A DNA stretch of 64,000 nucleotides, taken from contig NZ_JAKFYR010000002.1 in NCBI RefSeq assembly GCF_022554085.1, positions 310,001 to 374,000 of the forward strand. The letters are read 5' to 3'. A program made the translations under genes and the position numbers. Origin of the DNA: Rhodococcus sp. CH91 (GTDB lineage Bacteria; Actinomycetota; Actinomycetes; Mycobacteriales; Mycobacteriaceae). The notes beneath the pieces are model-generated. The model was not told the DNA's origin, did no database searches, and saw only the letters and a list, made by a program, of their open reading frames with translations. Every line of letters begins with the position of its first letter. Position 1 is the first letter of the stretch. Positions 1-10,486 of the stretch are shown here, in pieces.

Positions 1-684
1 GCGATTCTCGTGGTGGGCACCTGGTGGCGGTACCGCTACGACAAGTTCGGGTGGACCACCCGGTCGTCCGAGCTGTACGAGGCACGCATCCTGCGTATCG
101 CCAGCCCGCTGTTCCATTTCGGGATCCTGGTCGTGATCGTGGGGCACTTCATCGGTCTGGTGATTCCGCAGTCCTGGACCGACGCCATCGGTATCGACGA
201 GCACGCCTATCACGTGCAGGCACTCGTCCTGGGTGCGATCGCAGGATTCTCGACCCTCGTGGGGATCGTGCTGCTGATCTACCGCCGCCGCACCAACGGA
301 CCGGTCTTCTCCGCCACCACCCTCAACGACAAGATGATGTACGTCGTGCTCGTCGCTGCGATCGTGGTGGGACTGGCGACGACCCTCCTGGGTGCGGGCG
401 CCGTGGGTGAAGAACACAACTACCGGCAGACCGTGTCGCCGTGGTTCCGGTCGATCTGGGTGCTGCAGCCCCGCGGGGACCTCATGGCGGAGGCGCCGTT
501 CACCTTCCAGTTGCACACCTTCGTCGGTCTCGTGCTGTTCGCCATCTGGCCCTTCACGCGCCTGGTCCATGCGTTCAGTGCGCCGGTGGCCTATCTGTTC
601 CGGCCGTACATCGTCTATCGCAGTCGCGACGAGGCCCCTCCCGGACGACTCGTGGGTTCGGAACCGCGGCGACGGGGATGGTGA
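1..684 (+). CDS. narI: Respiratory nitrate reductase gamma subunit (5' partial)
   Basis: Membrane cytochrome b subunit that takes electrons from menaquinol and passes them to NarH-NarG. The reading frame is open from base 1, so the N-terminus (first membrane span) lies outside the window; 227 residues remain. Several hydrophobic spans are visible. The two His pairs expected to bind hemes b are present: LFHFGI and VGHFIG in the first retained span, and FQLHTF and RLVHAF near the C-terminus. The stretch GTWWRYRYDKFGWTTRSSE is typical of NarI. narGHJ are expected just upstream. The next gene is unrelated, so narI probably ends its operon. Confidence 0.95.
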   Translation, partial: AILVVGTWWRYRYDKFGWTTRSSELYEARILRIASPLFHFGILVVIVGHFIGLVIPQSWTDAIGIDEHAYHVQALVLGAIAGFSTLVGIVLLIYRRRTNGPVFSATTLNDKMMYVVLVAAIVVGLATTLLGAGAVGEEHNYRQTVSPWFRSIWVLQPRGDLMAEAPFTFQLHTFVGLVLFAIWPFTRLVHAFSAPVAYLFRPYIVYRSRDEAPPGRLVGSEPRRRGW

Positions 685-780
685 GCACGCGCAGCCTGCC
701 GTAGGTGGAGGGCCCGGAGGTCGGGTGTACTGTGAAATGTTCCGCGCCCTCCCGACCTGTCAGGACCACCGAAGATCCCC

Positions 781-2118
781 ATGGCTGCCAGTTCCCACGT
801 GAAGAACGATGCTTCGACTCCCGTACCCCTTGCGGAGACCGGCGTCCGCCGCTCGGTTCTACCCGGGGGAGTGCGAGTCGTCACCGAGCACGTCCCCGGA
901 GTGCGCTCGGCCGCCGTCGGCGTGTGGGTCGGTGTCGGCTCGCGCGACGAGCAGCGATCGGTCGCAGGTGCCGCCCACTTCCTCGAACACCTGCTGTTCA
1001 AGGCGACCCCGACCCGCACCGCCCTCGACATCGCAGAGACGATGGACGGGATCGGCGGTGAGCTCAACGCCTTCACCAGCAAAGAACACACCTGCTTCTA
1101 TGCGCACGTGCTCGACGACGACCTGCCCATCGCCGTCGACGTCGTCGCCGATGTCGTGTTGCGCGGCCGGTGCCTGAGCACGGACGTCGACGTGGAACGG
1201 CAGGTGGTGCTCGAGGAGATCGCGATGCGCGACGACGATCCCGAGGACCTGCTCGGCGACTCGCTGCTCACGGCCCTGTACGGCGATCACCCCCTCGGCC
1301 GCCCGATCATCGGTTCCGCGGAGTCGATCGAGTCGATGAGCCGGACCCAACTGCATTCCTTCCACGTGCGCCGCTACACCCCGCCCCGGATGGTCGTCGC
1401 GGTCGCCGGCAATGTCGATCACGGACATACCGTCGAACTGGTACGACGAGCCTTCGCCGGGCATCTCGACGATGCCGCGGTTCCCGCGCCCTGCCGGAAC
1501 GGGCGGCTCGAACTGCGGACCGCGCCCACCATGAGCATCGTCGAACGCGACAACGAGCAGGCCCATCTCACCCTCGGGGTGCGGTCCTTCGGTCGCCACG
1601 ACGGTCGCCGGTGGGCGCTGTCGGTGCTCAACGCCGCCGTCGGCGGTGGCCTGAGTTCGCGGCTGTTCCAGGAAGTGCGCGAGAAGCGTGGCCTGGCCTA
1701 TTCGGTGTATTCGGGAACCGACACCTTCGCCGACACCGGTGCCTTCTCCGTGTATGCGGGCTGCCAGCCGGAGAATCTCGGTGAGGTCGCCGCCGTCGTG
1801 CGGGAGGTGCTCACCGATGTGGCCGAACACGGCATCACCGATGCGGAATGTGCTCGGGCCAAGGGGTCGCTGCGCGGCGGTCTCGTTCTCGGGCTCGAGG
1901 ACACGGGGGCGCGCATGCACCGGATCGGCCGCAGCGAGCTGAGTTACGGGCAGCACTGGAGTCTCACCGAGACCCTGGAACGGATCTCGTCCGTGTCCGC
2001 CGAGGAAGTGCGCAGCGTCGCCGTGGACCTGCTGCACCGGCCCTTCGCCGTCGCGGTCGCCGGTCCTTACCGGCGTGTGCGCGATCTTCCGGCCTCGGTG
2101 CGCGAACTCGTGTCCTGA
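781..2118 (+). CDS. M16 family zinc metallopeptidase (PepR-like)
   Basis: A 445-residue, single-unit processing-peptidase-like protein. The inverted zinc motif HxxEH is at residues 66-70 (HFLEH), with the downstream zinc-ligand Glu region ERQVVLEEIAMRDDDPED near residue 140. The C-terminal half keeps the conserved REKRGLAYSVYSG segment of the non-catalytic M16 repeat. The size fits the bacterial PepR/YmxG group, comparable to Rv2782c, which usually follows the polynucleotide phosphorylase gene. Here narI precedes it instead. The substrate is unknown. The 3' end overlaps the convergent zapE gene by 52 bases. Confidence 0.9.
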   Translation: MAASSHVKNDASTPVPLAETGVRRSVLPGGVRVVTEHVPGVRSAAVGVWVGVGSRDEQRSVAGAAHFLEHLLFKATPTRTALDIAETMDGIGGELNAFTSKEHTCFYAHVLDDDLPIAVDVVADVVLRGRCLSTDVDVERQVVLEEIAMRDDDPEDLLGDSLLTALYGDHPLGRPIIGSAESIESMSRTQLHSFHVRRYTPPRMVVAVAGNVDHGHTVELVRRAFAGHLDDAAVPAPCRNGRLELRTAPTMSIVERDNEQAHLTLGVRSFGRHDGRRWALSVLNAAVGGGLSSRLFQEVREKRGLAYSVYSGTDTFADTGAFSVYAGCQPENLGEVAAVVREVLTDVAEHGITDAECARAKGSLRGGLVLGLEDTGARMHRIGRSELSYGQHWSLTETLERISSVSAEEVRSVAVDLLHRPFAVAVAGPYRRVRDLPASVRELVS

Positions 2119-3149
2119 AGCCGTCGCAGCTCGGTGAGCCGGCTCCTCAGTCGATCGATGTCGCGTTCGACGGGGCCGGCCGTCGCAACGAGTTCGGGGA
2201 CCGCGACATCCGAGACGAACACGCACCGCACGCCACGGTCGTAGAGAACGTCCACCAGATTGGCGAAGCGCTGGGCGGGTTCGCGCCCGGCGACCAGCAG
2301 GTTCGGAATTCCGTCGATCACCCACTCCGGCCAGTTCTCCGCCAGTGCCAGATAGTCGGCGGGTGCCGTGATGTGCCCGCAGAGGTCGTGGAAGTCGAAC
2401 CACAGGCAGTCCTCCCGTGCCCGGAGAGCGCGCAGGGGGCGGCCGGCGGGGACGAGGATGCGGCGTTCGGGCGGGGCCGGTCGCTCGATCCCCAGCTGTC
2501 GTAGCTGTCGGTCGGACGGGGTGGTCGCCCATGTCCCCGATGCGAACCCGCGCGTGTGGTCCGAGTGGACCCGGTGATCGAGGGGACCGTCGAGCGCGAC
2601 GACCGTCGCGCAGCGCTCGAGGAGTTCGATCGTCGGGACGAAGTCGTCGTGGAAGAGCGGATTGGGCAGCAGCTCCCGGGGCGGATAGTTGGAGGTCACG
2701 ACGAGGCGTATCCGGCGTGCCAGGAGGGCGGGGACGAGCCGGGCGACGAACGTGCCGTCTGCGGGATCGTGAACGTGGAATTCGTCGAAGTACACGAGTT
2801 CGGCGCTGCCGATCAGGCGGTCGAGCGAGGCTTCGAGATCGAAGTGGTGCCGGCGGAGTTCAGCGTGCAGATCACGGAAGAACTCGTGGAAATGGACGCG
2901 GACCTTGTTCGTGCCGGGGAACGCCGACCAGTACATCTCCGCCAGCCAGCTCTTCCCTCGCCCCGGTGGTCCCCACAGATAGATGTTCGGGCACCCGGGA
3001 GCGCACAGCTGCTCGATCGCTTCGTGCTGCGCGGGATCCAGCACGAAGCCCCGCAGCCGGGCGGCGTCCTCGAACACGGTGCGGGGGACCGGGTTCGACG
3101 CAGGGGACACTCGTCGGCGTCGCAACCTCACGAGGCCGGACTCTATCAT
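2067..3149 (-). CDS. zapE: Cell division protein ZapE (AFG1-like ATPase)
   Basis: A 360-residue P-loop ATPase of the AFG1/ZapE family, which in proteobacteria associates with the Z-ring under stress. Walker A is GPPGRGKS at residues 60-67, and Walker B is LVYFDEFHVHD. The sensor segment VVTSNYPPRELLPN follows, then the family block ending in the FANLVDVLYDRGVR and RLTELRR motifs. The start is the ATG at 3149; the frame stays open upstream across dapB, but that is a composition artefact. The gene is divergent from a TetR regulator with only six bases between the start codons, and a shared operator covers both. Confidence 0.88.
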   Translation of the reverse strand: MIESGLVRLRRRRVSPASNPVPRTVFEDAARLRGFVLDPAQHEAIEQLCAPGCPNIYLWGPPGRGKSWLAEMYWSAFPGTNKVRVHFHEFFRDLHAELRRHHFDLEASLDRLIGSAELVYFDEFHVHDPADGTFVARLVPALLARRIRLVVTSNYPPRELLPNPLFHDDFVPTIELLERCATVVALDGPLDHRVHSDHTRGFASGTWATTPSDRQLRQLGIERPAPPERRILVPAGRPLRALRAREDCLWFDFHDLCGHITAPADYLALAENWPEWVIDGIPNLLVAGREPAQRFANLVDVLYDRGVRCVFVSDVAVPELVATAGPVERDIDRLRSRLTELRRLQDTSSRTEAGRSRTRR

Positions 3150-3157
3150 CGTAGAGT
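3140..3157. promoter_or_regulatory. Inverted repeat operator spanning both zapE and TetR starts
   Basis: ACTCTA (3140-3145), six bases, then TAGAGT (3152-3157) form a perfect 6-bp-arm inverted repeat. It contains the zapE ATG (3147-3149) on the minus strand and the GTG of the TetR gene (3156-3158). A palindrome beside a divergent TetR gene is the usual place for an autoregulatory operator, and the core resembles classical TetR-family half-sites. Binding is inferred. Confidence 0.5.
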
Positions 3158-3761
3158 GACCATCTCCCGTGAATCCTCCTCCCGGCGGTCGGCGATCTGC
3201 GATGCCGCACTCGAACTGGCTGCCCGCGGCGGTAACCACGCGGTGACACATCAGGGGATCGACACCCACCTCGGTCTGCCCAAAGGGTCGACCTCCTACT
3301 ATTTCCGCACCCGCCATGCGCTCGTCTCGGCGGCGATCACCCACCTCACGGAACGGTCGCGGGCGGATTTCGCTGCTCTGCGTTCCGGGATACCGGAGGA
3401 CGGCCCGCCCGATCCTGCCCGTCCGATCGCGACCTACCTCGAACGTCTGCTCACCCGCCGGCGGAACGACGTGCTCGCCCGGTACGCACTCGCGACCGAC
3501 GCGCAGTCCGCTCCCGAGCTGGCCGCGGCGCTGTCGACATGCATGTTCTCGGTATCCGCAGCGACCGATCTGATGCGAGACCTCGGCGCGCACGAGCCGG
3601 AGGCCGCAGCGCGAGATCTGGTGACCTTGCTCGAAGGGGTGGTCTTCGACTACACCCACGGCACACGTGCCCACACTTCCTCCGGTCCTCGGGCATCGCG
3701 CAGCGAGGACATCCGTTCGATCGTCGGCCGGTGGATCGACACCCTCCGCGCGACTCGGTAG
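3156..3761 (+). CDS. TetR/AcrR family transcriptional regulator
   Basis: 201 residues. The N-terminal helix-turn-helix spans about residues 15-58, with recognition segment THQGIDTHLGLPKGSTSYYF typical of TetR proteins. The remainder is a helical ligand-binding domain with no recognisable specificity. GTG is the start; the frame runs open upstream but only as an antisense shadow of zapE. It probably represses itself and zapE through the palindrome that covers both starts. The effector is unknown. Confidence 0.88.
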   Translation: MTISRESSSRRSAICDAALELAARGGNHAVTHQGIDTHLGLPKGSTSYYFRTRHALVSAAITHLTERSRADFAALRSGIPEDGPPDPARPIATYLERLLTRRRNDVLARYALATDAQSAPELAAALSTCMFSVSAATDLMRDLGAHEPEAAARDLVTLLEGVVFDYTHGTRAHTSSGPRASRSEDIRSIVGRWIDTLRATR

Positions 3762-3803
3762 CGGCGCTCGCCCCGCTCGGGACATCCGCTGGTCGTTGCG
3801 TAG

Positions 3804-4598
<795 letters not shown>

Positions 4599-4608
4599 GC
4601 CCGAACCT

Positions 4609-5088
4609 GTGAGAACCGGCCTGCTGAAAGTCCTCGTGCCCATCGCGTTCATCGTGGTGGCGCTGGGTTTCTACTTCGTTCTGCTCGGCTCGTCCGGCGT
4701 GAAACTCGTCCGTTCCGGTGAGATCGCGGCGATCGGACTCGGAATCGGCATCCTCATCCTCCCCGTCGTGGGTGCCTGGATCGTCTACGCGACCATCCGC
4801 GCCGGGCTGCAGCATCAGCGTCTCGCCCGTCGTATCCACGAGGAAGGGCTCGAACTCGACGTCGACGGTCTGCCGCGCATGCCGTCCGGCCGGATCGAGC
4901 GGGACGCCGCCGACGAACTCTTCGCGGTGGTGAAGCAGGAGTGGGAGGCGGACCCCGACAACTGGCGCAATTCGTACCGACTCGCGCGTGCCTACGACTA
5001 CGCCGGAGACCGGAGTCGCGCCCGCGAGACGATGCGGCGGGCCGTCGCCCTCGAGAAACTCGAACGGGACGGGCACTCGGGTTCCTGA
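4609..5088 (+). CDS. Conserved membrane protein with TPR-like tail
   Basis: 159 residues. Two hydrophobic spans (about residues 8-27 and 40-62) are followed by a soluble, charged C-terminus. That tail ends in a helical pair, DPDNWRNSYRLARAYDYAGD then SRARETMRRAV, resembling one tetratricopeptide repeat. It lies 10 bases after dapB, so it is probably co-transcribed. The position matches Rv2772c, a conserved membrane protein of unknown function. No enzymatic motif is seen; the TPR-like part may mediate protein contact. Confidence 0.8.
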   Translation: MRTGLLKVLVPIAFIVVALGFYFVLLGSSGVKLVRSGEIAAIGLGIGILILPVVGAWIVYATIRAGLQHQRLARRIHEEGLELDVDGLPRMPSGRIERDAADELFAVVKQEWEADPDNWRNSYRLARAYDYAGDRSRARETMRRAVALEKLERDGHSGS

Positions 5089-5118
5089 GCTGCGAGCGGC
5101 TTTGACAACACACTGCCG

Positions 5119-5640
5119 GTGACGCAGCCTGCTCATGTGACAGACGAGGCGCAGAGCGAGACGTCCGACCGGTCGGAGGAAGCGCGCACGGTGCTGGTGG
5201 TCCATCACACGCCGTCGCCGTCCACCCGTGAGATCCTCGAAGCGGTGCTGGCCGGAGCGCGGGATCCGGAGATCCCGGGTGTCGCCGTGCGTGTGGTGCC
5301 TGCGCTGGGCGCAACGGTGCCCGACGTGTTGTCGGCCGACGGTTTCCTGTTCGGCACCACGGCCAACTTCGGTTACATGTCGGGTGCGCTCAAACACTTC
5401 TTCGACACCGTCTACTATCCGTGCCTCGACGCGGTGGCGGGCCGCCCCTACGGCCTGTGGGTGCACGGGAACAACGACACGGCCGGGGCCGTGTCGTCCG
5501 TTCGCCGGTTGGTCACCGGGATGGGCCTCGTGCAGGCGGCCGCCGATCTCGAGATCACCGGCCCGGTCGACGCGAAGGTGCGCGAACAGTGCTACGAACT
5601 CGGCGCCGTCGTCGCGGCGACCGCAGCCGGCGAGATCTGA
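5119..5640 (+). CDS. Flavodoxin-like / NADPH-dependent FMN reductase family protein
   Basis: 173 residues with a flavodoxin-type alpha/beta fold. The phosphate-binding loop region HHTPSPSTREILEA is near residues 34-47. The flavin-contact segment TTANFGYMSGALKHFFDTVY is typical of WrbA-like and NADPH:FMN reductase proteins. The position matches Rv2771c. The GTG at 5119 is used here; the GTG at 5137 is an alternative that would trim a polar N-terminus. The physiological electron partner is unknown. Confidence 0.8.
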   Translation: MTQPAHVTDEAQSETSDRSEEARTVLVVHHTPSPSTREILEAVLAGARDPEIPGVAVRVVPALGATVPDVLSADGFLFGTTANFGYMSGALKHFFDTVYYPCLDAVAGRPYGLWVHGNNDTAGAVSSVRRLVTGMGLVQAAADLEITGPVDAKVREQCYELGAVVAATAAGEI

Positions 5641-5641
5641 G

Positions 5642-5683
5642 GATCAGCGGACGTGTTTCGCTCCGCGATCAGCGGAAGTGTTT
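5642..5683. repeat. Duplicated 17-bp gene end
   Basis: GATCAGCGGACGTGTTT (5642-5658) and GATCAGCGGAAGTGTTT (5667-5683) differ at one base and repeat with a 25-bp period. The second copy encodes the last codons and stop of the minus-strand SRPBCC gene; the first is a downstream echo that would read Lys-His-Val-Arg-stop. Confidence 0.75.
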
Positions 5684-6109
5684 TTCCGTGAACGACGTGA
5701 GGCCTTTCCCGGCGGTTTCGAGTGCCATCTTCTCCGCGCGCCGGACCAGGAAGCCGGGGACCGGGATCTTCGGATCGATGGTCAGCGAGAACTCGACGGC
5801 CGTACCGGCCCCCTTGGAGGCCAGGGCGTAGGTGCCGTCCTGCTGACGTTGCTGGCTGCTCTCGACGAGGGTCCACGACATCGACTCGTCGCCGTTCCAC
5901 GAGTATTCGACGACCTGCTCGTCCGTGATGCCGACGATCGAGACGATCATCCGCACACGGTTCGGGCGTCCGTCGGGGTGGGTGGATTCGACCGTCACGG
6001 ACTTGTGGGTCGACGACCATTCCGGCAGGCGTTCGACTGCAGCGAGCGCCGCCATCACCTGCTCGGGGGTCGCATCGATATCGAAACTCCTGGTACTGCT
6101 GACCGCCAT
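5669..6109 (-). CDS. SRPBCC (START/polyketide cyclase-like) family protein
   Basis: 146 residues. The N-terminus SSTRSFDIDATPEQVMAALA and the segment VERLPEWSSTHKSV are hallmarks of the SRPBCC hydrophobic-pocket fold. The C-terminal helix (VRRAEKMALETAGKGLTSF) closes the pocket. These proteins bind lipids or other hydrophobic ligands; the ligand here is unknown. Start ATG. It runs opposite to its upstream neighbour and tail-to-tail with the flavodoxin gene, 28 bases apart. Confidence 0.85.
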   Translation of the reverse strand: MAVSSTRSFDIDATPEQVMAALAAVERLPEWSSTHKSVTVESTHPDGRPNRVRMIVSIVGITDEQVVEYSWNGDESMSWTLVESSQQRQQDGTYALASKGAGTAVEFSLTIDPKIPVPGFLVRRAEKMALETAGKGLTSFTEKHFR

Positions 6110-6167
6110 GCGACCTCCGTCTCGCCCGGGATGTGTGCCTCGGCACTCTATCCTGCAGTGAGTTGCC

Positions 6168-6731
6168 TCACGTCCGGTCGTCGGAATCCGTATCGCCGGG
6201 GCCGGTGGTCTCCTCCTTCCCGGGCGGCTGCTGCTCGGTGGGTGCGGACGGAGACGGCTTCGTCCACCCGCCCTGGCGACGCCATTCGTCGGCCCGGCGC
6301 TGATAACGCATCTGCTCCCGCAGTGCCCCCTGCACGGCCTGCGCCATCCAGGAATTGAGCGACAGGCCGCTCTGCTGCGCGGCTTCCTCCGCCTTCGTCT
6401 TGATCTGCTCGACGAGACGCAGGGTCACGCGACTGATGTCACCCGTCATCTCCTCGAACGAGGGAGTCGGATCCTGGTGGGGCGGAGCGGGGTCACTGTG
6501 CACGACCGGCACGGCGTCGGTGCCGTCGAGGCGCACGGTGACGGTGCGGTCGCCCAGTTCGTCGCTGATCTCGTTGGCCATGTCCGACAGCGCGGCCAGC
6601 ACGGCCAGGCGAACCGGAGCGGCGATGGCGGTCGCCAGGGCGGCAGCGGTGCGGCGGGTCTGCTCGTCCCCGAGTTCGGCCGCGGAAATCACCGAGTCGG
6701 TGATGGCGGATGTGTACTTGTCGATATCCAT
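6168..6731 (-). CDS. HicB-like / ribbon-helix-helix domain protein
   Basis: 187 residues. The N-terminal half (1-70) is helical and alanine-rich, of unknown function. Residues 98-138 (starting GDISRVTLRLVEQIKTKAEE, then SGLSLNSWMAQAVQGALREQ) match the ribbon-helix-helix DNA-binding module at the C-terminus of HicB-type proteins. A proline-rich, low-complexity tail follows. No HicA toxin gene adjoins it, so a toxin-antitoxin role is not supported. It lies divergent from thyX, with palindromic sequence between them, suggesting autoregulation. Confidence 0.75.
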   Translation of the reverse strand: MDIDKYTSAITDSVISAAELGDEQTRRTAAALATAIAAPVRLAVLAALSDMANEISDELGDRTVTVRLDGTDAVPVVHSDPAPPHQDPTPSFEEMTGDISRVTLRLVEQIKTKAEEAAQQSGLSLNSWMAQAVQGALREQMRYQRRADEWRRQGGWTKPSPSAPTEQQPPGKEETTGPGDTDSDDRT

Positions 6732-6740
6732 AGCGTCAGT

Positions 6741-6786
6741 GTGACGTCACAAATGATGTCGTGCAAGGCGTCACCATGATGTCATC
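6741..6786. promoter_or_regulatory. Cluster of TGACGTCA / TGATGTC boxes upstream of the RHH gene
   Basis: A perfect 10-bp palindrome GTGACGTCAC (6741-6750) is followed by TGATGTC (6754-6760), GCGTCAC (6769-6775) and ATGATGTCAT (6776-6785). The boxes sit just upstream of the ribbon-helix-helix gene on the minus strand, in the divergent gap to thyX. Multiple short, similarly phased boxes are characteristic of RHH operators. The assignment is an inference. Confidence 0.45.
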
Positions 6787-6873
6787 GTCCGGTGTGGATC
6801 GGGCCGCGTTACTGTGCGGACGAGACGACCGTGCCTTCCGGGGTGCGCGACGACGACAGGCGAGGAGGAGACG

Positions 6874-7629
6874 ATGGCGCCCGAACCCGCCGACCCGAAG
6901 GTCCGGCTCATCGCCACGACGGAGTTCCACCCTCCCGAGGACGTCGTCTGGGACACCGACGCCGAGGGCGGGGAAGCTCTGATCGAGTTCGCCGGCCGAG
7001 CGTGCTACCAGAGCTGGTCGAAGCCGAACCCCCGGACGGCGACCAACGCCGGCTATCTCCGTCATCTGCTCACGGTCGGCCACCTGTCGGTCCTCGAACA
7101 CGCCACGGCGACCTTCTACATCACCGGGATCTCGCGCTCGTGCACGCACGAGCTGATCCGGCACCGGCACTTCTCGTTCTCGCAGTTGTCCCAGCGTTTC
7201 GTCGCCGACGGCGATGTGCCCGTGGTGGTACCGCCGGCCATCGAGGGTGACGCAGAACTCGAGGAGCTGTTCTTCGCAGCCGCCGAGCGCAGCCGCGAGG
7301 CCTATCTGGCGTTGCTTGCGGCACTGGACGCGAAACTGTCGCATCTTCCTGCGGGCCCACTGCGTGCCAAGCAGGTCCGGGAGGCCGCCCGGGCGGTGCT
7401 TCCCAACGCCACCGAGACCCGCATCGTGGTCACCGGCAACTACCGCTCGTGGCGGCACTTCGTGGCCATGCGTGCCACCGAACATGCCGACGTCGAGATC
7501 CGGCGGCTCGCCGTCGAATGTGTGCGTCAGCTCGCGGACGCGGCACCCCACGCTTTCTCGGACTTCGCGATCAGCCCCCTGGCGGACGGCAGCGAGATCG
7601 CGGTGCCCACTCTCGCCGCAGATATCTGA
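6874..7629 (+). CDS. thyX: FAD-dependent thymidylate synthase
   Basis: Makes dTMP from dUMP using methylene-tetrahydrofolate, FAD and NADPH. The ThyX signature RHRxxSxxxxSxR appears as [13 protein letters not shown]. 251 residues, the normal length. The ATG at 6874 is preceded by a strong GAGGAGG-type ribosome site. It lies upstream of dapA and rnj in the same order as Rv2754c-Rv2752c. Confidence 0.97.
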   Translation: MAPEPADPKVRLIATTEFHPPEDVVWDTDAEGGEALIEFAGRACYQSWSKPNPRTATNAGYLRHLLTVGHLSVLEHATATFYITGISRSCTHELIRHRHFSFSQLSQRFVADGDVPVVVPPAIEGDAELEELFFAAAERSREAYLALLAALDAKLSHLPAGPLRAKQVREAARAVLPNATETRIVVTGNYRSWRHFVAMRATEHADVEIRRLAVECVRQLADAAPHAFSDFAISPLADGSEIAVPTLAADI

Positions 7630-8594
<965 letters not shown>

Positions 8595-8595
<1 letters not shown>

Positions 8596-10400
8596 TGAGT
8601 CGTCCGAACCGTAGCCGTGGCCGCGCGACCCGTAACGCCGGTCCGCCCACCCGCCCGCCCCGCCGCGTGGCCCAGAATTCCGCTTCCCCGCAGCGTCCCG
8701 ACGCACGCGTCGTCGACCCGACCGAAAGACTGGGGCCGCCGCCGAAGGCGCCCCGCAACGGCCTGCGCGTCGTCGCGCTCGGCGGTATCGGGGAGATCGG
8801 CCGCAACATGACGGTCTTCGAACATCAGGGCCGTCTGCTGATCGTGGACTGCGGTGTGCTGTTCCCCGAAGACCAGCAGCCCGGCGTGGATCTGATCCTT
8901 CCCGACTTCCGGTACATCGAGGACCGGATGGACGACATCGAAGCGATCGTCCTCACCCACGGTCACGAGGACCACATCGGTGCCGTGCCGTTCCTGCTGC
9001 GTCTTCGCCCGGACATCCCGGTCGTCGGTTCCAAGTTCACCCTCGCGCTGGTCGCAGCCAAGTGCCGTGAGCACCGGCAGCGTCCCAACCTCGTCGAGGT
9101 CGTCGAGGGGCAGACCACCTCCCACGGCCCGTTCGAGTGCGAGTACTTCGCCGTCAACCACTCCATTCCCGACGCGATCGCCGTCGCGATCCGCACGGCC
9201 GCCGGTGTCGTGCTGCACACGGGCGACATCAAGCTCGACCAGTTGCCGCTCGACAACCGGCTCACCGACCTCGCCGGCTTCTCCCGGCTCGGCGACGAGG
9301 GCGTCGACCTGTTCCTCGTCGACTCGACGAACGCGGAGGTGCCGGGCTTCGTCACTCCCGAGCGCGAGATCGGCGGAGTACTCGACAACGTCATCGGCAA
9401 GGCCACCAACCGCGTCATCGTGGCGTCCTTCGCGAGCCACGTGCACCGCATCCAGCAGATCGTCGATGTCGCCGAGCGGTACAACCGGCGCGTGGCGTTC
9501 GTGGGCCGCTCGATGGTCCGCAACATGCAGATCGCGCAGGATCTGGGTTACCTGAACGTGCCGGACGGCCTCGAGGTCGACATCGACACCGCCGCGAGCA
9601 TGCCCGACGACCGGGTCGTGCTGGTCTCCACCGGTTCCCAGGGCGAGCCGCTCTCGGCCCTGTCGCGGATGGCGCGGGGCGAACACCGTCAGATCAACAT
9701 CCGCGCCGACGACCTCGTCGTGCTCGCCTCGTCGCTGATCCCCGGTAACGAGAACTCCGTGTTCGCGGTCGTCAACGGTCTCGCCAAGCGTGGAGCGAAG
9801 GTCGTGACCCAGCAGAACGCGAAGGTGCACGTCTCCGGTCACGCATCGGCCGGTGAGCTGCTGTATCTGTACAACGCGGTGCGCCCGACCAACGCCATGC
9901 CGGTGCACGGCGAATGGCGGCACCTGCGCGCGAACGCCGCGCTCGCCGAGGCGACGGGCGTTCCCCGCGACCGGATCGTGCTCGCGGAGGACGGCGTGGT
10001 CGTCGACATGGTCGACGGGCTTGCCGAGATAGTCGGCCGGGTCCCGGTCGGACACGTCTACGTCGACGGCCTGTCGGTCGGCGACGTGGGGGAGTCCACC
10101 CTGTCCGATCGGCTCGTCCTCGGCGAAGGTGGCTTCATCTCGATCTCGGTCGCCGTCGACGCCGGCACGGGGCGTGCGGTGAGCACGCCGGAGGTCTCCG
10201 GGCGTGGATTCTCCGACGATCCGGGCGCGCTGAACGAGGCGGCACAGCTCGTCGACAAGGCGCTCAACGAACTCGCAGCCGAGGGTGTGACGGAGACCCA
10301 TCGCATCGCGCAGGGCATCCGCCGCGTCGTCGGCCGGTGGGTCGCGGAGACCTATCGCCGTCGCCCGATGATCGTCCCCACGGTGATCGCGGTCTCTTGA
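8595..10400 (+). CDS. rnj: Ribonuclease J
   Basis: 601-residue metallo-beta-lactamase/beta-CASP RNase with 5'-exonuclease and endonuclease activity in mRNA and rRNA processing. The zinc motif is LTHGHEDHIGAVPF. Other conserved parts are GVVLHTGDIKLDQ, the beta-CASP segment VIVASFASHVHRIQQ, and HVSGHAS. The basic N-terminal tail of about 50 residues is an actinobacterial feature. The ATG at 8595 overlaps the dapA stop; a GTG one codon upstream is less likely. Confidence 0.96.
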
Positions 10401-10406
10401 GCGTCC

Positions 10407-10433
10407 TCCGGGGCCGCCGCGTGCGGCCCCGGA
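10407..10433 (+). terminator. Hairpin terminator after rnj
   Basis: TCCGGGGCCGC (10407-10417), a 5-base loop, and GCGGCCCCGGA (10423-10433) form a perfect 11-bp GC-rich stem six bases after the rnj stop. It has no T tract, as is common in actinobacteria. Confidence 0.7.
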
Positions 10434-10486
10434 ACACGCACGCTCGCGTGATGGGCGTGGCGAGCGTCGATCGCTAGAGTGGCGGA

